From Acidobacteriaceae bacterium (GTDB lineage: Bacteria > Acidobacteriota > Terriglobia > Terriglobales > Acidobacteriaceae), in the NCBI GenBank assembly GCA_030041045.1, contig JASHOQ010000102.1:1-64000 (forward strand): a stretch of DNA of 64,000 nt, read 5' to 3'. Shown in pieces: positions 52,660-60,003 of the stretch. Position numbers and translations under genes: made by a program. The notes beneath the pieces are model-generated. The model was not told the origin of the DNA. It searched no databases and saw only the letters and a list, made by a program, of their open reading frames with translations. Numbering within the stretch: the stretch's first letter is position 1; each line of letters opens with the position of its first letter.

Positions 52660-55428
52660 TTGCGCAGGGAAACTCTCCTTGCAAGCCTCTTGAAACTGCG
52701 CACCCGCGTCTCCGTTTTCGCCCTAGGCCTCGTTCTCGCCGCATTCGCCTGCGCGCAGCAGCCGGCTGAGCCCGTCGATCCCAGCCCCCTCAACGGCGAA
52801 ACCTACTACCTCATCAACCAGCTTTCCGGCCTGCAGGTTGATCTCGACGGCGGCGCGTCTGCCGCAGCCGGCGCCGCAGCCGTCATCGCCACGCGCAGCT
52901 TCACCAGCCTCACCCAGCGCTGGGCGCTCACGCATCTGCCCGGCGGCGACTGGGCCGTCAGCAATCTCTCCACCGGCCTTTGCCTCGACGCCGCTGCCAG
53001 CGGCGCCACCACCGCGACCGTCCAGAACGCCTGCGCGCTCTCCACTTCTACGCAGCAGTGGACGCTCACCGCCGCAACCAACGGTTACGCCACGCTCGCC
53101 AACGCAGGCACCGGCCTCGTGCTCGACGTCTCCGGCGGCTCATCGTCCTCCGGGTCGGTTCTCGTGCAGACCGCGCTCGGCGCCTCGCCCACACAGAGCC
53201 AGTTGTGGCTGCTGCGTCCCGTCTTTTTCCGCGGCGTGGACACGGCCCTTCTCGAAAAGCAGGAGGCCGACCGCGTTGCCGCCAACACGCCCTGGTGGCA
53301 GGACGCCGGCACGGCAGGCGATCTTCTCGACCTTTTGAAAAACCACGGCGTCAATCTCGTCCGTATCCGACCCACATCCGCGCCGCCCTACCAGACCTTC
53401 ACCCTCAACGGAACCAGCGCCGTCCCGGCAACCTGCACCGGCAACGGCTGCTACGCCGAAGTGGAGGATGCCGACCTCAATGAGGCCAAGCGCGCCAGGC
53501 AACTCGGCCTCTCGGTCGAGCTGACCCTCTTCTTCGACGGCAGCTCGTCCTCTTCCATCCCCGGCGCTTGGTCCCAGGACAATCTCACCCAGCTCGAGTC
53601 CGATGTCTACGCCTACGTCAAATCTGAGATCGAAAGCTACCGCTCCGCCGGCGTTATGCCCGACCTGGTCTCCATCGGCAACGAAGTCGATACCGGCCTC
53701 TTCGGCTCGCTCGCCTCGCCCGGCACCAGCTTCTCCAGCTTCGCCGCCGTCGAACAACAGGCCATGCAGGCCGTGCTCGACGCCGCTTCCGACACCTCGA
53801 TCGGCCCCGCCATCCCTCCGCCGCTGCGCTGCATTCACATCACTCCGGCCTGGAACCTGAGCAGCTTTTTCTCTGAAGCCGCCAGCAACAACATCCCCTT
53901 CGACGCTATCTGCCAGAGCTACTATCCCTTCTTCCACGGCCCGCTCACCGCCGCGCAGGCCGCAGCCTCCAACCCCAGCAATCAACCCGTCGAGCAGACC
54001 GTCCTCACCAATGCAGCCTCGTCCCTCGGCGTGCCCATCTTCGTGATCGAAGCCGGCGAGCACTACGAAGACGGCTTCGATGCGAATGATCCCTGGTATC
54101 CCGCCACCGTCGCCGGCCAGCGCCAGTTCCTCATCGATCTCGACTCCGCGCTCGAGGGCCTTCCTAATCATCTCGGCATGGGGCTGGAGTACTGGGACGC
54201 CGAAGGCGTGAACACCCCAAGCACCGGCGGCGGATTCACCAACGGCGACGGCCAGCCCGACGCCACCTACACCTGGAACGGCCTCACTTTCTTTGACAAT
54301 GCCGATACCTCCGGCTCGACCCAGACTTCCGCCGCAAATTATTCCGCCATTTTCGCCGGCGCAGACGCTCTCGGCGGCAAAATCGATCCCGCGCTCAGCT
54401 ACACACTCGTCAACGTGGGCGCCGGTGAGTTGCTCGGCGCTTCCGGCGCCGTAGGCGCGTCCGCCACGCCTCTCGCCCTTGCCGTCGGCGACGGTGGCGC
54501 AACCCTGGGCCAGCAATGGTCCATCTTGAGCAACGGCGACGGCTATCTCCAGATCGCCAATCTCGACGTGGCCCAGGGCACGACCGCGCAGGTGCTCGAC
54601 AACTCCGGCTCAAGCGCCTCCGGCAGCGCAGTCGTGCTCAATCCTGCGTCCTCCGGCGACGCCTCGCAGGAGTGGAACCTCGTCACCGCCGGCGGCGGCG
54701 CCTACACCCTCGTCAACAAGGCCAGCGGTCTGGTCCTGGCCGCATCCGGCGCGGGCCAAGTCCAGCAGCAATCGCCCGCGAGCACCAGCCTCGACTGGAT
54801 CACACCCGCAAGCAACGCGCAACTCTGGCTCGTGGTGCCCATCCATATCACTGAAGGCGCAACCACCGTTCCGCCCATTCCGTCGTTCACCCTCGGCGCC
54901 GGCCAGAGCAGCCTCTCGCTCAACGCTGGCGCCAATGCGGGCGTCTCTCTCACCATCACGCCTTCCGGCGGTTACACGGGAACCGTCACCATGAGCTGCT
55001 CTTCCTCGCTCTCCGGCCTCACCTGTTCTTTCAACCCCTCGAGCTATACTTTGCCCGGCACAAATTCCACCCTCACTGGCACGGTCACCATCACCGCGCC
55101 CGCGACCGTGGCCGCACTGTCTCCGCGGGGCCGTGATCCCGCGCATGAACTCTCCCGCGCAGCCCTTTGTTTTTTTCCCGGCGCGCTCGGCCTCCTGTTC
55201 TCGGCTGCCATACGCAAGCGTTCCCTGCGCCGCCTGCGCAGCGGGCTGCCCCTCATCGTCCTCGCGCTGCTCGCAATCTGCGCTGGATTCGTCGCCTGCG
55301 GCGGCTCATCCGGCTCGGGCGGCAGCCCTCCGCCCCAGTCGGAAACCGGCACCGTGACCGTCACCGCCGCCGGCTCCTCCGGCAACGTCTCCCCATCAGT
55401 CGCCATCACCGTTACCGTCACCCAGTGA
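52660..55428 (+). CDS. GH53 endo-beta-1,4-galactanase with ricin-like domains and a membrane-type tail
   Basis: A 922-residue exported enzyme that cleaves beta-1,4-galactan of pectic side chains. The signal peptide (FALGLVLAAFACA) is followed by a ricin-type beta-trefoil (residues about 45-190, with repeated QW-like turns such as TQRWALT, TQQWTLT and QSQLWLL), the GH53 barrel (FRGVDTALLEKQE, acid/base Glu342 in SIGNEVDTG, nucleophile Glu464 in FVIEAGEHY), a second trefoil, an Ig-like segment (MSCSSSLSGLTCSFNPSSYTL) and a tail with two hydrophobic stretches, a basic loop (RKRSLRRLRSG), an ACGGSSGSGG motif and a short beta-rich end. The TTG start is uncertain. Site C lies just upstream. Confidence 0.88.
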   Translation: MRRETLLASLLKLRTRVSVFALGLVLAAFACAQQPAEPVDPSPLNGETYYLINQLSGLQVDLDGGASAAAGAAAVIATRSFTSLTQRWALTHLPGGDWAVSNLSTGLCLDAAASGATTATVQNACALSTSTQQWTLTAATNGYATLANAGTGLVLDVSGGSSSSGSVLVQTALGASPTQSQLWLLRPVFFRGVDTALLEKQEADRVAANTPWWQDAGTAGDLLDLLKNHGVNLVRIRPTSAPPYQTFTLNGTSAVPATCTGNGCYAEVEDADLNEAKRARQLGLSVELTLFFDGSSSSSIPGAWSQDNLTQLESDVYAYVKSEIESYRSAGVMPDLVSIGNEVDTGLFGSLASPGTSFSSFAAVEQQAMQAVLDAASDTSIGPAIPPPLRCIHITPAWNLSSFFSEAASNNIPFDAICQSYYPFFHGPLTAAQAAASNPSNQPVEQTVLTNAASSLGVPIFVIEAGEHYEDGFDANDPWYPATVAGQRQFLIDLDSALEGLPNHLGMGLEYWDAEGVNTPSTGGGFTNGDGQPDATYTWNGLTFFDNADTSGSTQTSAANYSAIFAGADALGGKIDPALSYTLVNVGAGELLGASGAVGASATPLALAVGDGGATLGQQWSILSNGDGYLQIANLDVAQGTTAQVLDNSGSSASGSAVVLNPASSGDASQEWNLVTAGGGAYTLVNKASGLVLAASGAGQVQQQSPASTSLDWITPASNAQLWLVVPIHITEGATTVPPIPSFTLGAGQSSLSLNAGANAGVSLTITPSGGYTGTVTMSCSSSLSGLTCSFNPSSYTLPGTNSTLTGTVTITAPATVAALSPRGRDPAHELSRAALCFFPGALGLLFSAAIRKRSLRRLRSGLPLIVLALLAICAGFVACGGSSGSGGSPPPQSETGTVTVTAAGSSGNVSPSVAITVTVTQ

Positions 55429-55559
55429 ACCGAACCGGACACGAAGAAAGTCCGATCCTACTTCCGGCGGATTTGCTTTTTTCCCGGACTCGCTATCATC
55501 CCTCCTGTTCCGCCCGATGCGGACGACTTCGAGCGAATCATTTTATTCAAGGACTCTGC

Positions 55560-56054
55560 GTGGCGCACTCCGATTCATTGGGTCAATCTCCCCACGCCGC
55601 CGGCCATTCCCAAGCCCAGGAGGATTCCGCCGGCGGCCTCGCTCCCGCGCCCATTCGTATCCTGCTCGCCATGGCCGCCGAGCTCGACCGCATGGCCTGG
55701 AGCATCGTCATCAACCATCAGAAAGACATGGACCTCGTCGCCGCCACATCGTCGAGCCGCCAGCTCGTCCGTCTCCTCAAGCTCCACGCGCCCGACGTGG
55801 TTCTCCTCGACGAGGCCCTCCTCGACATTTGCCCTCCCGGCGCCCTGCTCGCCTGCGCCCGCAAAACCGCCAGCCGCTTCGTGCTGTTTGCCATGCACCA
55901 GCCCGATTATTCTCTCGAGCCCTCGCGCCTTCCCCCCATCCACTCCCGGCTCTTGAAGGGCGTCACTGCGCCGGAGCTCCTCCGCGCCGTGCGCGCCGTC
56001 GCCCGCCCGGACAGCGCCATTTCGCCGGCAGCTCCCCACCGCGCCGCCCAGTAG
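55560..56054 (+). CDS. Atypical receiver-domain protein
   Basis: A 164-residue protein with a receiver-like fold and no output domain. The first strand (IRILLAMAAELDRMAWSIV) lacks the usual acidic pair; a possible phosphoacceptor is Asp84 (VVLLDEALLD), and a Lys follows in SRLLKGVTAPELLRAV, as in NarL-type receivers. The GTG at 55560 has AAGGA six to seven bases upstream; the longer open frame from 55167 overlaps the GH53 gene and is a shadow. It precedes the large hybrid kinase by about 340 bases. It may be a pseudo-receiver that works without phosphorylation, or one that needs a different metal site. Confidence in the family is moderate. Confidence 0.65.
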   Translation: MAHSDSLGQSPHAAGHSQAQEDSAGGLAPAPIRILLAMAAELDRMAWSIVINHQKDMDLVAATSSSRQLVRLLKLHAPDVVLLDEALLDICPPGALLACARKTASRFVLFAMHQPDYSLEPSRLPPIHSRLLKGVTAPELLRAVRAVARPDSAISPAAPHRAAQ

Positions 56055-56394
56055 CCATCTCCCCGGAAAGACCCTCTGGCAACCATCTCTCCAGCGGCCG
56101 CCATCTAATCATCGTTCTTGTAGGAGCAGATGCTCGCGTTGTCGTCATGTATAGACTCTTGTCTTCCCCTTCGGACGGCGGCGCTTCGAGGTGGCCGGGA
56201 AAGCCGGGAATCACGATTAAGTAGATTATTTCTTCCTTGGTCTCTTCATCGTTTCAGGGGGTCGCGACAACGCATTGGGTTCCTCTACGGCAACTCCGCA
56301 TGTGGGCGAGCAGCGTACGGGCGAGACTTCCGATCAGTTTCCAGACGCGCTTGCGGGCAAGCTTGACGGCCAGCGTGCCGGTGAGCCGTCATCC
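56055..56394. other. Intergenic region, no feature resolved
   Basis: Between the atypical receiver and the hybrid kinase lies a spacer that includes an AT-richer stretch near 56214-56250, where a promoter could lie. If the kinase starts at the TTG 56275 instead, the last 120 bases would be coding. I see no repeat, terminator or further gene. Confidence 0.4.
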
Positions 56395-59300
56395 ATGAAC
56401 GGCAGCTCCCGCGCCGGCACCGAGTCTCTCCACCCCGTCTTTGCCGGCGGCAGCGAGATGGACCGCCGGATGCAGGCCACCAACTGGAGCCAGACCCTTC
56501 TTGGCGCCTCGGATTCCTGGTCGCCCGCCCTGCGCATGATGGCGAAGTTTCTCCTCGCCAATCGTTTTCCCCAGCTCCTCTGGTGGGGCCCGGAATTCTG
56601 TTCGCTCTACAACGACGCCTATATCCCCATCCTGGGAACCAAGCACCCCTGGGCCCTGGGCCGGCCTTTGCGCGAGGTATGGAAAGAAATCTGGCCTGTC
56701 CTCAAGCCGCTGGTTGAAACTCCGTTTCTCGGCGGTCCCGCCACTTGGATGGAAGACATTCCCCTCGAAATCAATCGACGCGGTTTTTTTGAAGAAACCC
56801 ATTTCACCGTCGCCTACAGCCCCGTCCCCGACGAGACCGCGCCCAATGGCATCGGCGGCGTCCTCGCCACGGTGCACGAAATCACGGAAAAAGTACTGGG
56901 CGAGCGGCGCATCCATGCGCTGCGCGACCTGGGCGCCCGCTCGGCCAAGCCTCGCTCGGCTGAAGAAGCCGGCGCCATCGTCGCCCAGACGCTCTCCTCC
57001 TATCCCAAGGACGTTCCCTTTCTCCTCCTTTATCTGCTCGACGAAAAACAGCAATCGGCGCGCCTCGCCTGCTCTCTCGGCGCCGATCCCGGCGACCGCG
57101 CCTGTCCTGCTTTGTTTGATCTCGTTTCCCCTTGCGCGGAAATCTGGCCTCTCTCCGCCGCTCTTGCCGGCGGTGAAATGCAGCTCATCCAGGGAGTCCA
57201 GGCCCGTTTCGACCATCCTCCCGCCGGTCCCTGGTCCGATCCTCCGGACGCGGCCGCCGTCGTGCCCATCCGTTCCGGTCTCGCGCATCAGTTCGCGGGA
57301 TTCATGATCGCCGGCGTGAGCGCGCGCATGCTCTTCGATGAGAACTACCGCGACTTTTTCAATCTGCTCTCCGCGCAGATTGCGGCCATGATTGCCAACG
57401 CGCGCGCCTACGAGCAGGAGCGCAAGCGCGCCGAGGCCCTGGCCGAACTCGACCGCGCCAAGACCACCTTTTTCTCCAACGTGAGCCACGAGCTGCGCAC
57501 GCCGCTCACCCTGGTGCTCGGCCCCACCGAGTCGGCCTTGTCGTCGCCTGCGCGCGCCCTCTCGGGCTGCGATCTCGAATTGGTCTATCGCAACGAACTG
57601 CGCCTGCTCAAGCTCGTCAACACCCTGCTCGAGTTCTCCCGCATTGAGGCCGGCCGCGTGCACGCCGCTTACGAGCCCACAGACGTCTCTGCCCTCACCG
57701 CGGAGCTGGCCAGCGAATTCCGCTCCGCCATGGAGCAGACCGGCCTCCGTCTCATCCTCGGCTGCGAGCCGCTCCCGGAGCCCGTCTACGTCGATCGCGA
57801 AATGTGGGAAAAGATCGTCCTCAATCTCGTCTCCAACGCCTTCAAGTCCACCTTTGAAGGAGAAATTGAAGTTTCCCTGCGCGCCTGCGCCGCAGGCATT
57901 GAGCTCATCGTGCGCGATACCGGCACCGGCATCGCCCCCGAGGAAATCCCCCATCTCTTCGAGCGTTTTCATCGCATCGAGGGCGCGCGCCGGCGCACCC
58001 ACGAAGGCACCGGCATCGGCCTCGCCCTCGTGCACGAGCTGGTCAAGCTGCACGCGGGCTCCATCGCCGTTGCCTCCCAACCCGGAGCCGGCTCTGCCTT
58101 CACCGTATCCATCCCCTTCGGAACTGCTCATCTGCCTGAGGAGAGCATCGCGGCTGGGCGCGAGCTTTCCTCCGCCGCCGCGGGCGCAACCCCCTACGTG
58201 GAAGAAGCCCTCAGTTGGCTCGAGAGCGGGGACGCATCTGCGCAAGCCGCCGGAGTTGTGCCTCCCCTCTATTTCGGGACGAGCCGTGCCCTCGATCCTG
58301 TCCCCGCGCACGCAGCCGTCTCCGGCCGCGTCCTCGTGGTCGATGACAATCGCGACATGCGCGAGTACGTGCGCCGCCTGCTGAGTACGCACTTTGCCGT
58401 GACTACGGCCGAGAATGGAAAAACCGCCCTGGAAAAAATCGCGAGCGACCCTCCCGACCTGGTGCTCACTGACATCATGATGCCGGAGATGGATGGCTTT
58501 GAGCTGCTCGCCGCGCTGCGCGCCGACCCGGCCGCCAACACCATCCCCGTCATTCTCATCTCCGCGCGCACCGGCGAAGAAGCCACCGTCGAAGGCCTGA
58601 GCGCCGGCGCCGACGATTACCTCGTGAAGCCCTTCACCGCGCACGAGCTCGCCGCTCGCGTGCAAACCCACCTGCAAATGGCACGGCGCCGCAGGGAAAT
58701 CGAGGAGGCCCTGCGCAAAACGGAAAAAATGGCCGCGGCCGGCCAGCTTGCCGCCTCGCTCGCCCATGAAATCAACAATCCGCTCTCCTCCGTCACCAAT
58801 GCCCTTTACCTGCTCAAGATCTCCCCCCTCGATAGTGACGCGAGCAGCCTTGTGGACACGGCCAGCAGCGAGCTCGCCCGCGTCTCCCGCATCGTCAAGC
58901 AAAGCCTCTCCTACTACCGGCTCGGCACCGTGGCCAGGGAATTCGATCTCTCCGCCATCGTCGAGGAATCGATGCAGATCTTCGAAGAGAAGAGCCGGCG
59001 CGCGGGCATTCGCCTGCTCCGGCGCGTCCATCCCGGCCTGCACGCGGTCGGCTTTCCCGACGAAGTGCGTCAGGTTGTCGACAACCTGCTGCTGAACGCC
59101 ATTGAAGCCACTCCGGCGCAGGGCGTCATCTCCGTCTCCGTGCACCCGTCGCGCAAATGGAACCGCCGCCAGGCAGGCGTGCGCCTCACCATCGGCGACT
59201 CCGGCTGCGGCATTCCCGGCGAAAATGTCGCCCGCGTCTTCGAGCCGTTCTACACCACCAAGCCGGAAAAGGGCACCGGCCTCGGGCTCTGGGTGGTCCG

Positions 59301-59457
59301 CGGCATTGTCGCCAAGCATGACGGCCAGATTCAAGTGCGCAGCACGGAAAAGTCCGGCAGAAGCGGGACCGTCATCTCTATCTTCTGGCCTGCGGCCACG
59401 GCATTTTCGGAAGTGCAGTTGAACGGCAGCACGCACTCAAGTGGCTTTTCCCCTTAA
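56395..59457 (+). CDS. Hybrid sensor kinase with kinase-receiver-kinase architecture
   Basis: A 1020-residue cytoplasmic signalling protein. Order of domains from ATG 56395: PAS-like sensor (NWSQTLLGASDSW, QLLWWGPEFCSLYND), GAF-like domain, HisKA with His365 (SNVSHELRTPL), ATPase (VRDTGTGIAPEEIPHLFERFHR), receiver with Asp693 (LVLTDIMMPEMDG) and Lys in YLVKPF, then a second HisKA with His791 (SLAHEINNPLSS) and a second ATPase (GDSGCGIPGENVARVFEPFYTTKPEKGTGLGLWV). No transmembrane helix is seen. Two full kinase modules around one receiver could allow an internal relay. A longer TTG start at 56275 is possible. The stop codon lies in the loop of a repeat-type hairpin. A single-domain regulator follows. 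Confidence 0.88.
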   Translation: MNGSSRAGTESLHPVFAGGSEMDRRMQATNWSQTLLGASDSWSPALRMMAKFLLANRFPQLLWWGPEFCSLYNDAYIPILGTKHPWALGRPLREVWKEIWPVLKPLVETPFLGGPATWMEDIPLEINRRGFFEETHFTVAYSPVPDETAPNGIGGVLATVHEITEKVLGERRIHALRDLGARSAKPRSAEEAGAIVAQTLSSYPKDVPFLLLYLLDEKQQSARLACSLGADPGDRACPALFDLVSPCAEIWPLSAALAGGEMQLIQGVQARFDHPPAGPWSDPPDAAAVVPIRSGLAHQFAGFMIAGVSARMLFDENYRDFFNLLSAQIAAMIANARAYEQERKRAEALAELDRAKTTFFSNVSHELRTPLTLVLGPTESALSSPARALSGCDLELVYRNELRLLKLVNTLLEFSRIEAGRVHAAYEPTDVSALTAELASEFRSAMEQTGLRLILGCEPLPEPVYVDREMWEKIVLNLVSNAFKSTFEGEIEVSLRACAAGIELIVRDTGTGIAPEEIPHLFERFHRIEGARRRTHEGTGIGLALVHELVKLHAGSIAVASQPGAGSAFTVSIPFGTAHLPEESIAAGRELSSAAAGATPYVEEALSWLESGDASAQAAGVVPPLYFGTSRALDPVPAHAAVSGRVLVVDDNRDMREYVRRLLSTHFAVTTAENGKTALEKIASDPPDLVLTDIMMPEMDGFELLAALRADPAANTIPVILISARTGEEATVEGLSAGADDYLVKPFTAHELAARVQTHLQMARRRREIEEALRKTEKMAAAGQLAASLAHEINNPLSSVTNALYLLKISPLDSDASSLVDTASSELARVSRIVKQSLSYYRLGTVAREFDLSAIVEESMQIFEEKSRRAGIRLLRRVHPGLHAVGFPDEVRQVVDNLLLNAIEATPAQGVISVSVHPSRKWNRRQAGVRLTIGDSGCGIPGENVARVFEPFYTTKPEKGTGLGLWVVRGIVAKHDGQIQVRSTEKSGRSGTVISIFWPAATAFSEVQLNGSTHSSGFSP

Positions 59458-59468
59458 GAAAAAGCCAC
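59441..59468. repeat. Inner hairpin of the nested inverted-repeat element, over a stop codon
   Basis: GTGGCTTTT and AAAAGCCAC form a stem with the TAA stop of the hybrid kinase in its loop. The arms match the inner hairpins of copies A and B near 20 kb. It may also act as a transcription attenuator. Confidence 0.6.
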
Positions 59469-59583
59469 CTTTCACGGCTCTCAAGAAGTCTGGGCGCGTT
59501 CCGAAAATGCTCTGGCGAATCGAACCGTGCCGCGCAGACGCGATCCGGCGCGCTCACATCGTCGGGAGGGTTGGCACCGAGCC

Positions 59584-59982
59584 ATGCGCATTCTTATCGT
59601 CGACGACGAGCGCAACGTGACTGACACGCTGGCCCTCATTCTCAAGCATGCGGGCCACGATGTCCGCTGCGCGTACTCGAGCGCCGCTGCCCTCGCGCTC
59701 CTCGATTCCTTCGCTCCCGAGTGCGCCATCTGCGACTTGATTCTTGCCGGGGTCAACGGCGTCGATATGTGCGCATCTCTTGCCGCCGCGCGCCCCGACT
59801 GCCGCATTATTCTCTCTTCTGCGCAGTCGGAAGCCAGCCCGCTGGTGCAGGATGCCCGCGCCCGCGGATTCACCTGGGAGCTCCTCGTCAAGCCCCAGGA
59901 CCCGGCCGAATTGCTCAAGAAGATGGCTTCGCTGGAATCCGCGCTGCGCTCTTCCGGCGCGTATGTATGCTGCGGCGCCTGA
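59584..59982 (+). CDS. Single-domain response regulator (receiver only)
   Basis: A 132-residue CheY-like receiver. The acidic pair is Asp7-Asp8 (IVDDER), the phosphoacceptor Asp51 (AICDLIL) and the conserved Lys is Lys103 (LLVKPQDP). There is no output domain. ATG 59584 was chosen because the first receiver strand starts at residue 2; a GTG at 59527 would add an unmatched basic leader. It lies about 125 bases after the hybrid kinase and is probably cotranscribed, so it is a natural acceptor for that protein's phosphoryl groups. It resembles the receiver at 7044-7412 in spacing and motif wording, suggesting a paralogous pair. Confidence 0.85.
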   Translation: MRILIVDDERNVTDTLALILKHAGHDVRCAYSSAAALALLDSFAPECAICDLILAGVNGVDMCASLAAARPDCRIILSSAQSEASPLVQDARARGFTWELLVKPQDPAELLKKMASLESALRSSGAYVCCGA

Positions 59983-60003
59983 GCATGGAATCCCGCGCCC
60001 GCG

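Noticed and set aside
55431..55457. A fourth copy of the 18-bp palindrome after the GH53 gene
   Set aside because: The arms read CGGAC..GTCCGAT, not ATCCGAC..GTCGGAT, and the spacing differs.
55473..55499. Promoter TTGCTT-TATCAT before the atypical receiver
   Set aside because: Spacing is only 15 bases and the -35 match is weak, so it was not listed as a feature.
55167..55559. N-terminal extension of the atypical receiver frame
   Set aside because: It overlaps the GH53 gene in another frame and has no receiver homology; GTG 55560 has a ribosome binding site.
56389..59436. 1015-codon open frame on the minus strand opposite the hybrid kinase
   Set aside because: Gly/Ala/Glu-rich low-complexity translation without motifs; the + strand has two complete kinase cores.
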